A stretch of DNA of 64,000 nucleotides. Origin: Terfezia claveryi (Eukaryota; Ascomycota; Pezizomycetes; Pezizales; Pezizaceae). The notes beneath the pieces were generated by a model. The model did no database searches. It saw nothing but the letters and a program-made list of their open reading frames with translations, and was not told the DNA's origin. Positions 45,153 through 57,130 of the stretch are shown in pieces. Where the stretch lies: contig WHUX01000168.1 in the NCBI GenBank assembly GCA_015179025.1, forward strand, positions 54,644-118,643. Direction: 5' to 3'. Every line of letters begins with the position of its first letter. Positions within the stretch are counted from its first letter, which is position 1. The translations under genes and the position numbers were made by a program.

Positions 45153-46211
45153 ATGGATGCCATCAGGGCCGAACTTGGCAACAGCCTGGCCGTGGCCGAA
45201 TGAAAGCTGAGATCCGCCGACGAAGAGATCACGGTCCTCCAGACAGATTTCGACCATGTGAACCTTGCCCTAGCCACTGAACGGACCATGGTACAAAACC
45301 TTGGCCGCACCCTAGTGAATCTTGCTATCCCTACGCCAACCACCACCACCAAAACGGAAAGTATCCCCACCCCCCCTAAGTTCAATAGGGATAGGGCTCG
45401 TCTACGAGCCTGGAAAAATGCAGTGAACTTGAAGTTGAGCGGGGATTCAGCTAGGTTTCCGTCAGAACAACACCGCCTGGCCTATGTGTTTGCCCTGCTG
45501 GAGGGCAAGGCTATGGATCAAATCTAGCCGTATGTGCTCAAGACAGGGATCAAGCTCGACAATGTCTCAGCCTTGTTTGTTATCTTGGATCGGGTGTTCG
45601 GAGATCCTGATGTAGTGGGGACGGCCAGTCGAGCACTCCGGGCGCTGAGACAGTGCAATTTAGAGCTGTCTACTTACGTTGTAGAGTTCTCGAGGCTGGC
45701 CGCAGAGGTAAGGTGGAATGACCAGGCTAAGTTCGAGCAATTTCAGGAGGGGCTCAGCGATGAGCTCCAACAAGCCATAGTTACCCTCCCCATGGTTGAT
45801 ACCCTCGAGGAGTTGATCGACCAGGCCTCCCGGGTGGAACAGCGGATGTCTCGGCTCCGCAACCGCCCTCCGTTCAGGCCAGCACCCCATCTCCTACCAC
45901 CTCAGCAATACCATGCCACCAAAGCAGCTCAGGCCCCTGCCCCCACCAATCAACCAGCACACCCATTATTGGTGGCAGGAGGGCCCACCCCCATGGATTT
46001 ATTATCATCAGGCAGACCCTGCCTGACCCAAGAAGAGAGGGAACGCTGCCGGAATAATGGGCTATGCATAGCCTGTAGGAAGGCTGACCACTTCATTGCG
46101 GCTTACCCCCTTCGAAATAATCACTCCCTCGCCATCCACGCTATCTCTGATACACCAGTGCCCAGGATTGAGGAGCTTGACGAGTCGGGAAAAGCCCTGT
46201 CCCTTGCCTAG
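45153..46211 (+). pseudogene. gag of element A with two stops
   Basis: In frame from MDAIRAELGNSLAVAE to SGKALSLA with TGA at 45201 and TAG at 45525; 352 codons against 355 in element B, no frameshift. Capsid-like FNRDRARLRAWKNAVNLK and RALRALRQ. The zinc knuckle CIACRKADHFIAAY has its last Cys changed to Tyr. The 45525 TAG is CAG in element B. Confidence 0.9.
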
Positions 46212-46246
46212 GTACTGACACTAGTAAGGGACCTGCCCCAGGTCGT

Positions 46247-49200
46247 TTGTCATTATCTGCATTTTCTGTCCCTTCACTCTCTCCTCCGTCTATGTCTGTT
46301 GACGAGTCTTACCTATTTGGTGAACACCTTGTTGTACCTATTACGATATCTTTTAATAGTACTAGTAAAACACTCGTCACAACAGCCCTCGTAGACTGTG
46401 GAGCATCAGGAATTGCCTTTATCGACCAGACCTTCGTCAGTAAGTATGCCATACCCACCTCTAAACTTAAGACTCTCCGCCTCCTCGATGTTATTGATGG
46501 CCGACCTATCTCCTCTGGAGCCATCACCGACATTGCCTGTACACCTGCCCAGATCGGGAACCACTCCGAAAACCTCCCTATGTTCGTTACTAAGCTCAAG
46601 TATCCAATCGTCCTCGGAATCCCCTAGCTCAGGATGCACAATATATTGGTCAGCTTTGGCTCCTATACCCTGCATTTTAATAGCCCTTACTGTAGAAGAT
46701 ACTACAGATACCCGAAGGCCACCGTTACTGGTCTGTGTGTATTACCGCCCCCCGTAATCTACCCAACTCAAGTGGTATACCAGCCCGCGCATATCAATGC
46801 CACTAATCCCCCTGTTTCCCCTGTTTCCTCTACTCCCTATACCCCTCTCGCACCCCCAAAACCCCTGAATGTCAGCTTCATTGGAGCTGGGGCCTTTGCT
46901 CACCTTACTAAAAGGTACAAACTGAAGGCCCATATCCTGTCAATCTACGAAGTCAACCTGGAAATCAACAAGCTGCGATCCAGGGAAGAATGGAAATCCC
47001 TGGTTCCGGATGAATACTACGAGTTCATAGACCTATTCTCTGAGAAAGCTGCAGAAAAGCTTGCCCCCCACTAGCCATATGACCACACCATCCCCTTGCT
47101 AGAAGGCAAAACCCCCCCCTATAGACCATTGTATAGAATGTCTCGAGCGGAACTGGAAGCCTTGAAGAAATACTTGGAAGAAAACCTCAATAAGAGCTTT
47201 ATTCATCATAGCTCCTCCCCAACTGGTACACCCATGCTATTCGTCAAGAAATCGGATGGATCCCTTCAATTGTGTATGGACTATCGTAGCCTAAATGAAA
47301 TAACGGTGAAGAACAGGTACCCCTTGTCTCTAATTCAGGAGACCCTGGCAAGGCTATCCAAGGCAAAATGGTTTACTAAACTGGATCTGAGAGGGGCCTA
47401 TAACCTGGTACGAATTGCGGAAGGTGAAGAGTGGAAGACAGCTTTTCGGACCAGGTATGGGCATTTCGAGTACAATGTCATGCCTTTCGAATTAACTAAT
47501 GCCCCGGCCTCTTTCCAGCACTTCATTAATGACACCCTATGGGACTTCTTGGATATGTTTTATAAAGCTTATCTGGATGATATCCTCATATACTCGAATT
47601 CCCTAGCAGAACACAAGGTCCATGTCAGGCAGGTGTTGGAGAAGCTAGAGCAGGCTGGGCTATACCTTAAGCCCGAAAAATGTGAATTCCATGTTCAAGA
47701 GGTGAAGTAGCTGGGCTTGATCATAACTACAGAAGGTATTAGGATAGACCCTGCCAAAGTCATGGCAATCCAAGATTGGAAAACCCCTGCTAACCTCAAG
47801 GACATCCAGGCATTCCTGAGGTTTGCCAACTTTTACCGGTGTTTTATCCTGGGATATTCGAGGATCATAGCCCCTCTTACTGCCCTGACCAAAAAAGACC
47901 GGCGCTTCGACTGGAATCCAGAAGCCCAATCTGCCTTCCAGAACCTCAAGGAAGCCTTCTGCTCAGCCCCAATCCTAGCCCATTTTGACCCCAATAGCGA
48001 GTGCATTGTGGAAACGGACGCCTCCGACTATGTCTCCGCCAGAATCCTGTCCCAGTATATCAATGGAGTCCTCCACTCAGTGGCCTATTTCTCCAAAAAG
48101 CACTCCCCAGCGGAATATAATTACGAGATCTATGATAAGGAATTAATGGCCATTGTGCGGGCTTTTGAGGAATGGAGGCCCCACCTGGAGTCAGCGAAGG
48201 GGGTTATCGAGGTCCTTTCCGACCACAAGAACCTGGAATACTTTACAACTACCAAGCTGCAGAATCGCCGGCAGGCTAGGTGGTTGGAATTCCTGTCTCG
48301 GTTCAACTTCAAAATCAAGTACCTGCCAGGAAAGGCTGGTGGGAAACCAGACGCACTGACTAGGAGATCAGGAGATCTCTCTAAAGGGGGGGATGAAAGG
48401 CTAAAATACTAAAATCAGGTAGTATTGAAGCCTGAAAACCATGATCTGGCGGCCAATGTCCTTGCTGATGGGGAAGCCGACCTCTGACAACTGGTGAGAC
48501 AGGCATACGAGGATGACCCCCTAGCTAAGGAAATCATCGCCGCAGTAGATTCCGGCCAGCACTGCCAACCCAAGATCTCCCTGGCCGAGTGTACCATCCA
48601 GGAAGGCCTCCTTTACCATCTCGAACGGCTCTATGTGCCGGAAGGAGAGCTGCGCCTGCGAGTGATCAAGGAACACTACAATACCCCAGTGGCTGGCCAC
48701 TCGGGAGTGGCTAAAACGTTGGAATTGCTGGCCAGGGAATATACATAGATCGACAAGCGGAAGGACGTGGAGCGGTATATACGGAACTGCCATGTTTGTA
48801 AGCGTGCTAAGCCTGTCCGCCATACCCTATATTGCACCTTGAAGCTGCTGGACATCCCGGATCAGCCGTGGCTGCACCTGACCATGGATTTTGTAACGGG
48901 ATTGCTAGAAGACTCGGGATTTAATGCCATCTTAATGGTGGTGGATCGGCTGACAAAGATGAGGCATGTCGTACCTTGTCGGGATACCTGTTCGGCCAAG
49001 GAGTTGGCCAACCTCTACCTCAATAACGTGTTCCGGTATCACAGGCTTCCCGAATCCATTGTGTCAGACCATGGCCCTCAGTTCACCTCAGACTTTTGGA
49101 AAGTATTCTGCGAGCTTCTGGGAATCAAAGTACATTTGTTAACGGCATATCACCCCCAGACGGATGGCCAATCGGAGAGGATGAATGCCATTATGGAGCA

Positions 49201-49942
49201 ATACCTGTGGGCCTTCATTGATTACCAGTAGGACAACTGGGTTTCATTGTTGGCAACCTGTAAATTTGCCGCCAACAACCAGTTCTCAGAATCATTGAAA
49301 ACATCCCCCTTCTTGGCCAACTATGGTTGGCACTCCCGGTTCGTGGATGCCCTGGTGCCCCTACAGAAGGCCAGAAATGATACCCCAGCCCAGGAGTTCG
49401 CAGCTGGACTCGCTGAGCTCCACTCCACCCTGAAAGCAGAGCTGGGATATGCGCAAGCCAGGCAAGCTGAGTACGCCAACGGATCACAACTGCCAGCCCC
49501 CAGATACTAGCCAGGAGACAAGGTGTAGCTCTCTAGTCGGCACTTCTGGACAGAAAGGCCTTCTTGTAAGCTGGATCATAAGTTTCTGGGGCCATATGAG
49601 GTATTAGGGAATGTGGGCACTCACGCCTACCGGTTGAAGTTCTCTCAAGATATCAAATGCCACCTGGTCATTCACGTCTCGGAGATCGAACCAGCCGCCA
49701 ACGATCCCCTTCCCGGGCAAAAGCACCCCCCACCCCCTCCCGTAGTGATTGCAGGTGAAGAAGAGTAGGAGGTTGAGCAGGTACTGGACTCCAAAAAATG
49801 CTATGGGCGAGTTCAGTATAAGGTCAAGTGGGTAGGGGACGAGGAGACTACCTGGCAACCCACAGAGGACTTAGAGAATGCGCAGGATTTGGTTACCCTG
49901 TTTCACCAGCAATACTCCAAGAAGCCTCGTCCAGTCGACTAA
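46247..49942 (+). pseudogene. pol of element A: one frame, ten stops
   Basis: A single reading frame of about 1231 codons from 46247 to the TAA at 49940, with stops at 46625, 47072, 47708, 48410, 48485, 48746, 49229, 49508, 49525 and 49767 but no frameshift. Domains by approximate codon: protease DCGASG (50), reverse transcriptase with YLDDILIYS (443), RNase H VETDASDY (588), integrase zinc finger HYN..HSG..CHVCK (810-850), integrase DDE with MDF, SDHGPQFTSDFW and [10 protein letters not shown] (880-976), and a C-terminal chromodomain (VQYKVKWVGDEETTWQP, about 1170-1225). The start triplet is a TTG-type context; translation start is unknown. Confidence 0.93.
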
Positions 49943-50111
49943 GGTCGTGACTTTGCATCTTTGTTGTTTTTTCTGTTCTTGTTGTTGTTCGGAGTTAAGG
50001 TTCTTGTCCTTGCTCTTGTTGTTATTGTTGTTGTTGTTTTCTGTATTGATTTTGCTGGTTATTGTGCCTAGGCCTCCTAGTCGCTGGAGCTCCAGCCTAA
50101 GGGGGGGATAG

Positions 50112-50672
50112 TGTAACAATCGTGTGTTCAGTTGTCATCACCTGCGATCGCAGGTGATGGGTTATTGCCATTGTTGTTTTTGTCATCACCTGTGATCACA
50201 GGTGATGGGTTATCATTATTGTTGCCCTCGGCATCACCTGCGATGCAGGTGATGAGTTATTGTATTATCGTTACCTTGCTTGGCTTCCGAGATAGGGAAG
50301 CTTATTTCTCCCATTGCCCTGACCGAGTTATGTATATATAGAGCCTATCCCTCGTACTGTCGTTGGATCCCCATCCAACGTCTTGTATATCCAATATAGG
50401 ACCTTGCTTCTCCCAGCACTTGTGCACCTCCCTTGTGCACATCCTTGTCTTGTACAAACAACTCTGCAGCATAGCTGCCTCCCTTGACACATGTAGCAAC
50501 TGCCTCCGCGTGTCTCGTGTCCCTTGCTCTCTGTCTCTCTCGCCCTCGCCCTTGCCCCCATCCTAGCCTCTCCTCTAGTCACACACGTAGCGTTTCTATG
50601 TGTGTGTTACCCTAGCCTTGCCCTTGCCCCAGCGTACCCCTTGGTTGCCTTGTCCCCTAAGCCCTTGTTACA
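50112..50672 (+). repeat. 3' LTR of element A
   Basis: Same length as the 5' LTR with scattered transitions. The three CACCTG..CAGGTG palindromes are intact (for example CACCTGCGATCGCAGGTG). Confidence 0.92.
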
Positions 50673-51368
50673 GTAGATTAGCTCATTAGGCAGTATTATC
50701 AATACAGCGACTGATATTTGAGCTAGTAAAAACAATTTCAGTGAGTGGACAATATAACAGGCTGGCGTTCATACCATAGAATATTGCTAGTCTCTAGTAG
50801 GGCAAGCAAGCTCAAATATTCCCATTTACTGAAACTTAATTCTCTACCAACTGGCACTAAGATTTGTATAGATGATGAAGTAAGACATGTAAATTAACAT
50901 AGCTGAGTCAGAAATTAGGTTTGGATGATTTTCTAGTAGAGGCTCACCTAATCTGGTTACTATAAGAAGTTACTACAAGTAGCTTAGTACAGCTAACTTT
51001 AAGGGAACCAATTAATCTATTCTAATATGGAGAAGGTCTTAGTTACATGAATATAGCCAGGAAATATCTAGTACTAGTATTGTACTGAAAATTACTTGCA
51101 CTCAATTTGCCCTCCTATAATTGAGCAAGAGAGTTATATACAATTTTGATAGTTGTATGGCCTACTATATAGTAGGTATGGATGTATTGATGTACATGTA
51201 TGTTTCGGGAGCTTCAGTGACAAAAATATTTCATTGCTACATTATATATAACCTCCCAATCCACCTATGAAACTGCCCTAGTATTCATTTTATCTTTCCC
51301 TACCACTCTACTCTTTTCCCACTTATATCGAATGTACTATACAATATATTCCTATATAACCAACCCCA
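50673..51368. other. AT-rich gene-free stretch
   Basis: No gene or element recognised between the 3' LTR of element A and the following hypothetical locus. Confidence 0.5.
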
Positions 51369-52366
51369 CTATCAAGCACCCCCCACGGCTCTCTTCCCTT
51401 CCATCATCTCCCTATACCTCTCCACTACTCCTCTCCTCTCCTCGGCCAATATCTCTCTCTTCACAATACTGCCCACCACTTTCCGGATACTACCCACATC
51501 CACCCCTAACCTCTTAGGTGCTCTGAGAATTTCCTTTGGCTTCACCCGCAACTCCGGCAGTGCCTCTGCCATCTCCCCATATTTTGCCTTTCCTTGTTTT
51601 TCTAGAAGTATGGCAAAGAGATCTGGACTTGGCCCATGGGGGTTTTTTTTCTTCTATTATCTAGGAGTGTGTTTCTGAGGGTGGCGGAGCACATGGTAAT
51701 GGAAAGTTTTGGGTCGAGGGTCACCATAGGAGTCGATGGAGTAGGTGGAGGAGGAGTCAGTAAGGTAGTCGGAGTAATCTTCTGCTTCGGGATCTTCTGC
51801 ATGGGTCGAGTTGGGTTGCTTTGATTTCGATTTTGAATTTGGGAGATGGTCTATAGGGTCAGTTTTGGAGGTTTTGGGGCCTTTAAGTGGAATAGGCATA
51901 GATGTGTCAACACGGCAGTTGAACATATGTAGGGACTCACTATAGAGGATATGGAGAGCTGGTTTTTGCTGTTCTAGTTTATTCTGAGTGCTCGGTAGTG
52001 GCGGTTTGCTCGGGTTCCCCTTGAATATCTTCTTCTCCTTCGGCCCTTCTACATCCTCCTCTCCACCACATTTCTGTTTTGCTCCCGAGGACATGAGCCA
52101 TATGAAGGCCTTGGGGGTGTCATCTTCAATGTAGTCAGTATTATTAGTCTTAGTGCATTTTCTATACTTGAGGGACTTTCTCCACAAGAGATTTGTGTCT
52201 TTTGAGAGGGAGGTGGTGGGGAGTTCGAAGCTGTGAGTATATTAGCAGGAGAATGGCACTGGCGGCGGGGGGGGGGATAGCAAGGAGCAAGGAGGTAGAT
52301 GTCAAGGTATTCGAGAGGAGAATACTTGAGGCTAATGTTCTTGTTGTGCCTTTTCTTAGAAGGCAT
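51369..52366 (-). CDS. hypothetical low-complexity protein locus, possibly broken
   Basis: Minus strand, composite. 52366-~52280 encodes MPSKKRHNKNISLKYSPLEY. A second segment 52220-51657 is Lys/Ser/Pro-rich (TNLLWRKSLKYRK, AKQKCGGEEDVEGPKEKK, KSKQPNSTHAEDPEAED). A third, 51640-51372, reads PSPDLFAILLEKQGKAKYG, PKEILRAPKRLGVDVGSI and RREILAEER-like text. Segments are in different phases. A C10 run near 52270 and an A8 run near 51643 sit at the phase changes, so introns, slippage frameshifts or both are possible. No family recognised; mostly disordered in character. Could be a gene relic. Confidence 0.3.
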
Positions 52367-52540
52367 TAGGTTGGGGTTGGGGTAGACGAGATTGAGGTGT
52401 GGGGGTAAGCAGTCTGGTATGCAGTGCTTCTGGTCACTAGCCGGGGGGGGTATTCGAAATTAGAATCGGGAGTTACCCCCAGTCGTAAAAGTTGCAAGTC
52501 TTGGCAAAGTTTTATTCATGAGGCTTCATCGGCAATGTAG

Positions 52541-52620
52541 GTAAGTGCATATGCATGAAGGTAAGTGCATATGCATGTAAGCAAGTACATATGCATATAG
52601 GGAAGTGCATATGTATATAT
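52541..52620. repeat. short tandem repeat around TGCATATGCATG
   Basis: About four to five units of (A)AGTGCATATGCATG with GTA or GGA spacers, self-complementary, ending 55 bp before element B. Confidence 0.8.
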
Positions 52621-52674
52621 GTACTCCATGGCTGTTTTGATCTGTATATGCGTGTTTTATGGCTTTGCCGCCAC

Positions 52675-53292
52675 TGTAACGAGGGCTCTGGGGGACAAGG
52701 CGACCAAGGGGTACGCCGGGGAGTGGCAAGGGGCAATCGCACACGTAGGAGCGCTACGTGTGTGATCGGGGGAAAGGCTAGGGTAAGACACACGTAGGAA
52801 CGCTACGTGTGTGACCAGGGGGAGGATGAGACGAGAGGCAATGGCAAGAGGCAAGAGGGACAGAGGGCAAGGGACACGAGACACGCGGAAGCAGTTGCCG
52901 CATGTGTCAAGGGAGGCAGCAGAGCTGCAGAGTCGAGGCGAGACAAGGAGGTGCACAAGGGAGATGCACCAACGTGGAGAGAAGCAAGGCCCTGTATTGG
53001 ATATACAAGACGTTGGATGGGGATCCAACGAGAGGGCGGAGAGAGTAAGCTATATATACAGGCTTCCTTCCTGGCCAAGGCCACCGGAAGGAATAAGGTT
53101 CCTGAGACCCCTTATCTCGGGAACAGAGATAACAATGATATCAATCAACAATAACGAGAGTCGGACGGAATCCCGTCTGACTCTCAAACCTGGCTAGGAA
53201 AGGACGGTAACAACGATATCAACCAACAATAATAAGAGTCGGACGGAATCCGTCTGACTCTCAAACCTGGCTAGGAAAGGACGGTTGTGACA
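52675..53292 (-). repeat. 3' LTR of element B
   Basis: 618 bp. Two imperfect hairpins of the form CACACGTAG..CTACGTGTG, TATATATAG promoter, and an ~83-bp tandem duplication containing the inverted repeat GAGTCGGACGG..CCGTCTGACTC. One C is missing in the second copy. Confidence 0.93.
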
Positions 53293-53467
53293 CTATCCCC
53301 CTTTAGGCTCGGAGCCCCAGCGACGCAAGGCAAGGCGAAAAAAACAAACAAACAAGACAGGCGAATAACCAATAACCCATAACACAACCCAACGCCGGAC
53401 AACCTGACAACAACAGAAACAACAATCATAATTCCAACTCCAAATCAACGAAGACAAGACAAAAATA

Positions 53468-56400
53468 TCATTCAGCTGGGCGAGGCTTGAGAGGGTAACG
53501 CTGGTGGAATAGGATGACTAGGTCAGGGGCGTTTTCCAGATCCTCTGCTGGTTGCCAGGTGGTCTCCTCGTCCCCTAACCATTTGACCTTGTACTGAACT
53601 CGTCCATAGCGCTTCCTGGAGTCCAGTACCTCCTCAACCTCCCACTCCTCTTCACCTGCAATCACCACGGAAAGAGGAGGGGGGTGCTTTTGCTCTGGAA
53701 GGGGATCGTCGGCGGCTGGCTCGATCTCCGAGACATGAACGACCGGATGGTGCTTGATCTCCCTGGGAAACCTCAGTCGGTAAGCATGAGTGCCCACAGC
53801 CGCTAACACCTCGTAGGGACCTAGAAACTTGTGATCCAGCTCACAGGAGGGCCGTTCTGTCTGGAAGTGTCTGCTAGAAAGCCATACCTTGTCTCCTGGC
53901 TGATATCTGGGGGCTGGCAACCGTGATCCATTGGCATATTCAGCTTGCCGGGCTTGCGCATATCCCAGCTCGGCTTTCAGGGTACGGTGGAGTTCAGCGA
54001 TTCCAACCGTGAACTCCTTAGCTGGGGGGTGGGCTTTTTGCAGGGGTGCCAGGGCATCTACGAACCGGGGTGCCAACCGTAATTAGCCAGAAAAGGGGAG
54101 GTTTTGGAGGATTCCGAGAACTGGTTGTTCGCGGCGAATTCGTAGGTGGCCAGCAACGAAACCCAGTTATCCTGCTGGTAATTGATAAAGGCCCGCAGAT
54201 ATTGCTCCATAATGGCGTTCATCCTCTCCGATTGGCCGTCCGTCTGGGGGTGATATGCCGTTGACAGGCGTACTTTGATCCCCAGAAGTTCGCAGAAGGC
54301 TTGCCAGAATTCTGAGGTAAACTGAGGGCCACGGTCGGATACGATCGACTCAGGAAGGCCATGGTATCAGAATACATTGTTGAGGTAGAGATTGGCTAAC
54401 TCTGGGGCAGAGCAGGTATCCCGGCAAGGTATAACATGCCTCATCTTCGTCAACTGATCTACCACCATCAAGATGGCGTTGAACCCTGAATCTTCTGGCA
54501 ACCCTGTTACGAAGTCCATAGTCAAGTGCAGCCACGGCCGATCTGGGATGTCCAGAGGCTTCAAGGTGCCATATGGGGCATGGCGTATGGGCTTAGCACG
54601 CTTGCAAACATGGCAGTTCCATACGTACTGCTCCACGTCCTTCCGCTGGTCAATCCAGGTGTATTCCCTAGCCAGAAGCACTAACGTCTTTGCCACTCCA
54701 GGGTGACCCGCCACCAGGGTATCGTGGTGTTCCTTGATCAGCCTCAGGCGTAACCCTCCAGCTTCTGGTACATAGAGCCGTTCGAGGTGATAGAGGAGGC
54801 CCTCCTGTACTGTACACTTGGCTAGGGAAATCTTGGGGTGGCGGCGCTGGCCGGAATTCACTGTGGCGATGATTTCTCTGACCAGGGGGTCTCCTTCGTA
54901 AGCCTGTCTCACCAGTTGTCGGAGGTCGGCTTCCCCGGTAGCCTCGGCCTCAGCTTCCGCATCAGCCTCAGCTAGAACGTTGGCTGCCAGATCAAGGTTT
55001 TCGGGCTTCAATACCACCTGATTTTGGTATTTTAGCCTTTCATCCCCCCCTTTAGGGAGGTCACCTGATCTCCTAGTCAAGGCATCCGGTTTCCCACCAG
55101 CCTTGCCTGGCCGGTATTTGATCTTGAAGTTGAACCGAGATAAGAACTCCGACCACCTGGCCTGCCGTCGGTTAAGCAGTTTGGTGGTGGTGAAATACTC
55201 AAGGTTCTTATGATCGGACAACACCTCGATAATCCCCTTGGCTGATTCCAGGTGAGGCCTCCATTCCTCAAAAGCTTGGACAATGGCCATTAATTCCTTA
55301 TCATAGATCTCGTAATTACACTCCGCCGGGGAGTGCTTTTTGGAGAAATAGGCCACCGGGTGGAGGACTCCATTGACATACTGGGACAGGATTCCGGCGG
55401 AGACATAGTCGGAGGCATCCGTTTCCATGATACACTCGCTATCGGGATCAAAGTGAGCTAGTATGGGTGCTGAGTAGAAGGCTTCCTTGAGGTTCTGGAA
55501 GGCGGATTGGGCTTCTGGACTCCAGTGGAATTGCCGGTCCTTTTTGGTCAGGGCTGTGAGGGGGGCCACGATCTTGGAATATCCTAGAATGAACTGTCGG
55601 TAAAAGTTGGCGAATCCCAGGAAGGCCTGGACATCCTTGAGATTTGCTGGGATTTCCCATTCCTGAATGGCGGTGACCTTGGCAGGGTCCATTCTAATAC
55701 CTTCCGTGGTGATGATCAACCCTAGATACTTAACCTCCTGCACATGGAACTTGCATTTCTCAGGCTTGAGGTACAACTCAGCTTGCTCCAGCTTCTCCAA
55801 TACCTGCCGGACATGAATCTTGTGCTCTAACAGGGTGTCTGAGTAAATCAAGATATCATCGAGGTAAGCCGTGCAGAACACATCCAGAAAGTCCTGTAAG
55901 GTGTCATTGATGAAGTGCTGGAAGGAGGCAGGGGCATTGGTTAGGCCAAAGGGCATGACGTTGTACTCGAAGTAGCCGTAACGTGTCCGGAAGGCCGTTT
56001 TCCACTCCTCCCCTTCGGCGATCCGTACCAGGTTGTACGCCCCTCGCAAGTCCAATTTTGTAAACCATTTCGCCTTGGAAAGCCTGGCTAATGTCTCCTG
56101 GATCAGAGGTAGGGGGTATCTGTTTTTGACCGTTATTTCGTTCAGGCCACGATAATCAACACACAACCAAAGGGAGCCATCCGACTTCTTTACGAAAAGT
56201 ACTGGAGCACCTGCTGGTGAGGAGCTGTGGCGAATGAAGCTCTTGTTGAGGTTTTCCTCCAAGTATTTCTTCAACACTTGCTGCTCCAACCGGGACATTC
56301 CGTAGAGGGGCCCATAGGGGGGGTCTTACCCTCTATTAGCGGAATAGTATGGTCATATGGCCGGTGGGGTGCGAGCTTTTCTGCGGCCTTCTCTGAGAAC

Positions 56401-57095
56401 AGGTCGATGAATTCGTGGTATTCGTCCGGTACTATGGACTTCCACTCCTCCTTCAATCGTGTTTTATTAATCTCCAGGTTCACCTCGTGTATGAACAGGG
56501 CATGAGCCTTTAGCTTGTGCCTTCTAGTAAGGTAAGCGAAAGCCCCTGCCCCGATAAAGCTAACATTCAGAGGTTTTTGGGGGCCAGTGGGCATCGGGGG
56601 CACAGGGGGAATCAGGGGTGGCAAGGCACACAGCCCAGTAACGGTGGCCTTTGGATTCCCGCAGTGTTTTTTGCAATACTGGCTGTTGAACTGCAGGGTA
56701 TAGGAGCCGAAGCTGACCGATACATCATGCATTCTAAGCCAGGGGATTCCGAGGACAATCGGATACTTGAGCTTTGTCACAAACATCGGGAGGGCTTCGG
56801 AGTGATCCCCGACCTGGGCAGGCACGCACGCAATATCGGTGATATCCCCAGAGGAAATAGGTCAACCATCGATGACATCCAGGACACGAGGGGTTTTAAG
56901 CTTGGACGTGGGTATAGAGAATTTACTGACAAAGGCCTGGTCAACGAATGCAATTCCTGAAGCTCCGCAATCTATAAAGGCTGACGTGGTGATTATTCTA
57001 TCATTGATTTTGAGAGAGATAGATACAACAAAATGCTCGCCGAACAAGCGAGACTCGTCAACAGCGGAAGAAACAGAAAATGCAGACAAAGACAA
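53468..57095 (-). pseudogene. pol of element B, lightly broken
   Basis: Protease DCGASGIAF near 56950, TGA (CGA in element A) at 56862-56864. A C7 run near 56320 (C8 in element A) causes a -1 frameshift. Then 56298-54367 is open for 643 codons: reverse transcriptase with YLDDILIYS, RNase H METDASDY, integrase zinc finger HHD..HPG..CHVCK and [15 protein letters not shown] follows NVF at 54367, another single-base loss lies near 54063, and the frame 54076-53468 ends with a chromodomain (VQYKVKWLGDEETTWQP, ILFHQRYP). Confidence 0.94.
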
Positions 57096-57130
57096 ATAGC
57101 CTGGGGCAGGTCCCTTGCTAGTGTCAGTAA

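Larger units (their letters stand above)
44433..50672 (+). mobile_element. Ty3/gypsy chromovirus A, decayed, complete structure
   Basis: Two 561-bp LTRs (44433-44993, 50112-50672) starting TGTAACA and ending GTTACA; flanks GTAGG/GTAGA differ at one base, a probable 5-bp target duplication. The polypurine tract AAGGGGGGGATAG lies just before the 3' LTR. A candidate primer site (TGGATCC) lies 6 nt after the 5' LTR. Gag is followed by pol in a different frame. All coding parts carry stops, so it is not autonomous. Confidence 0.95.
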
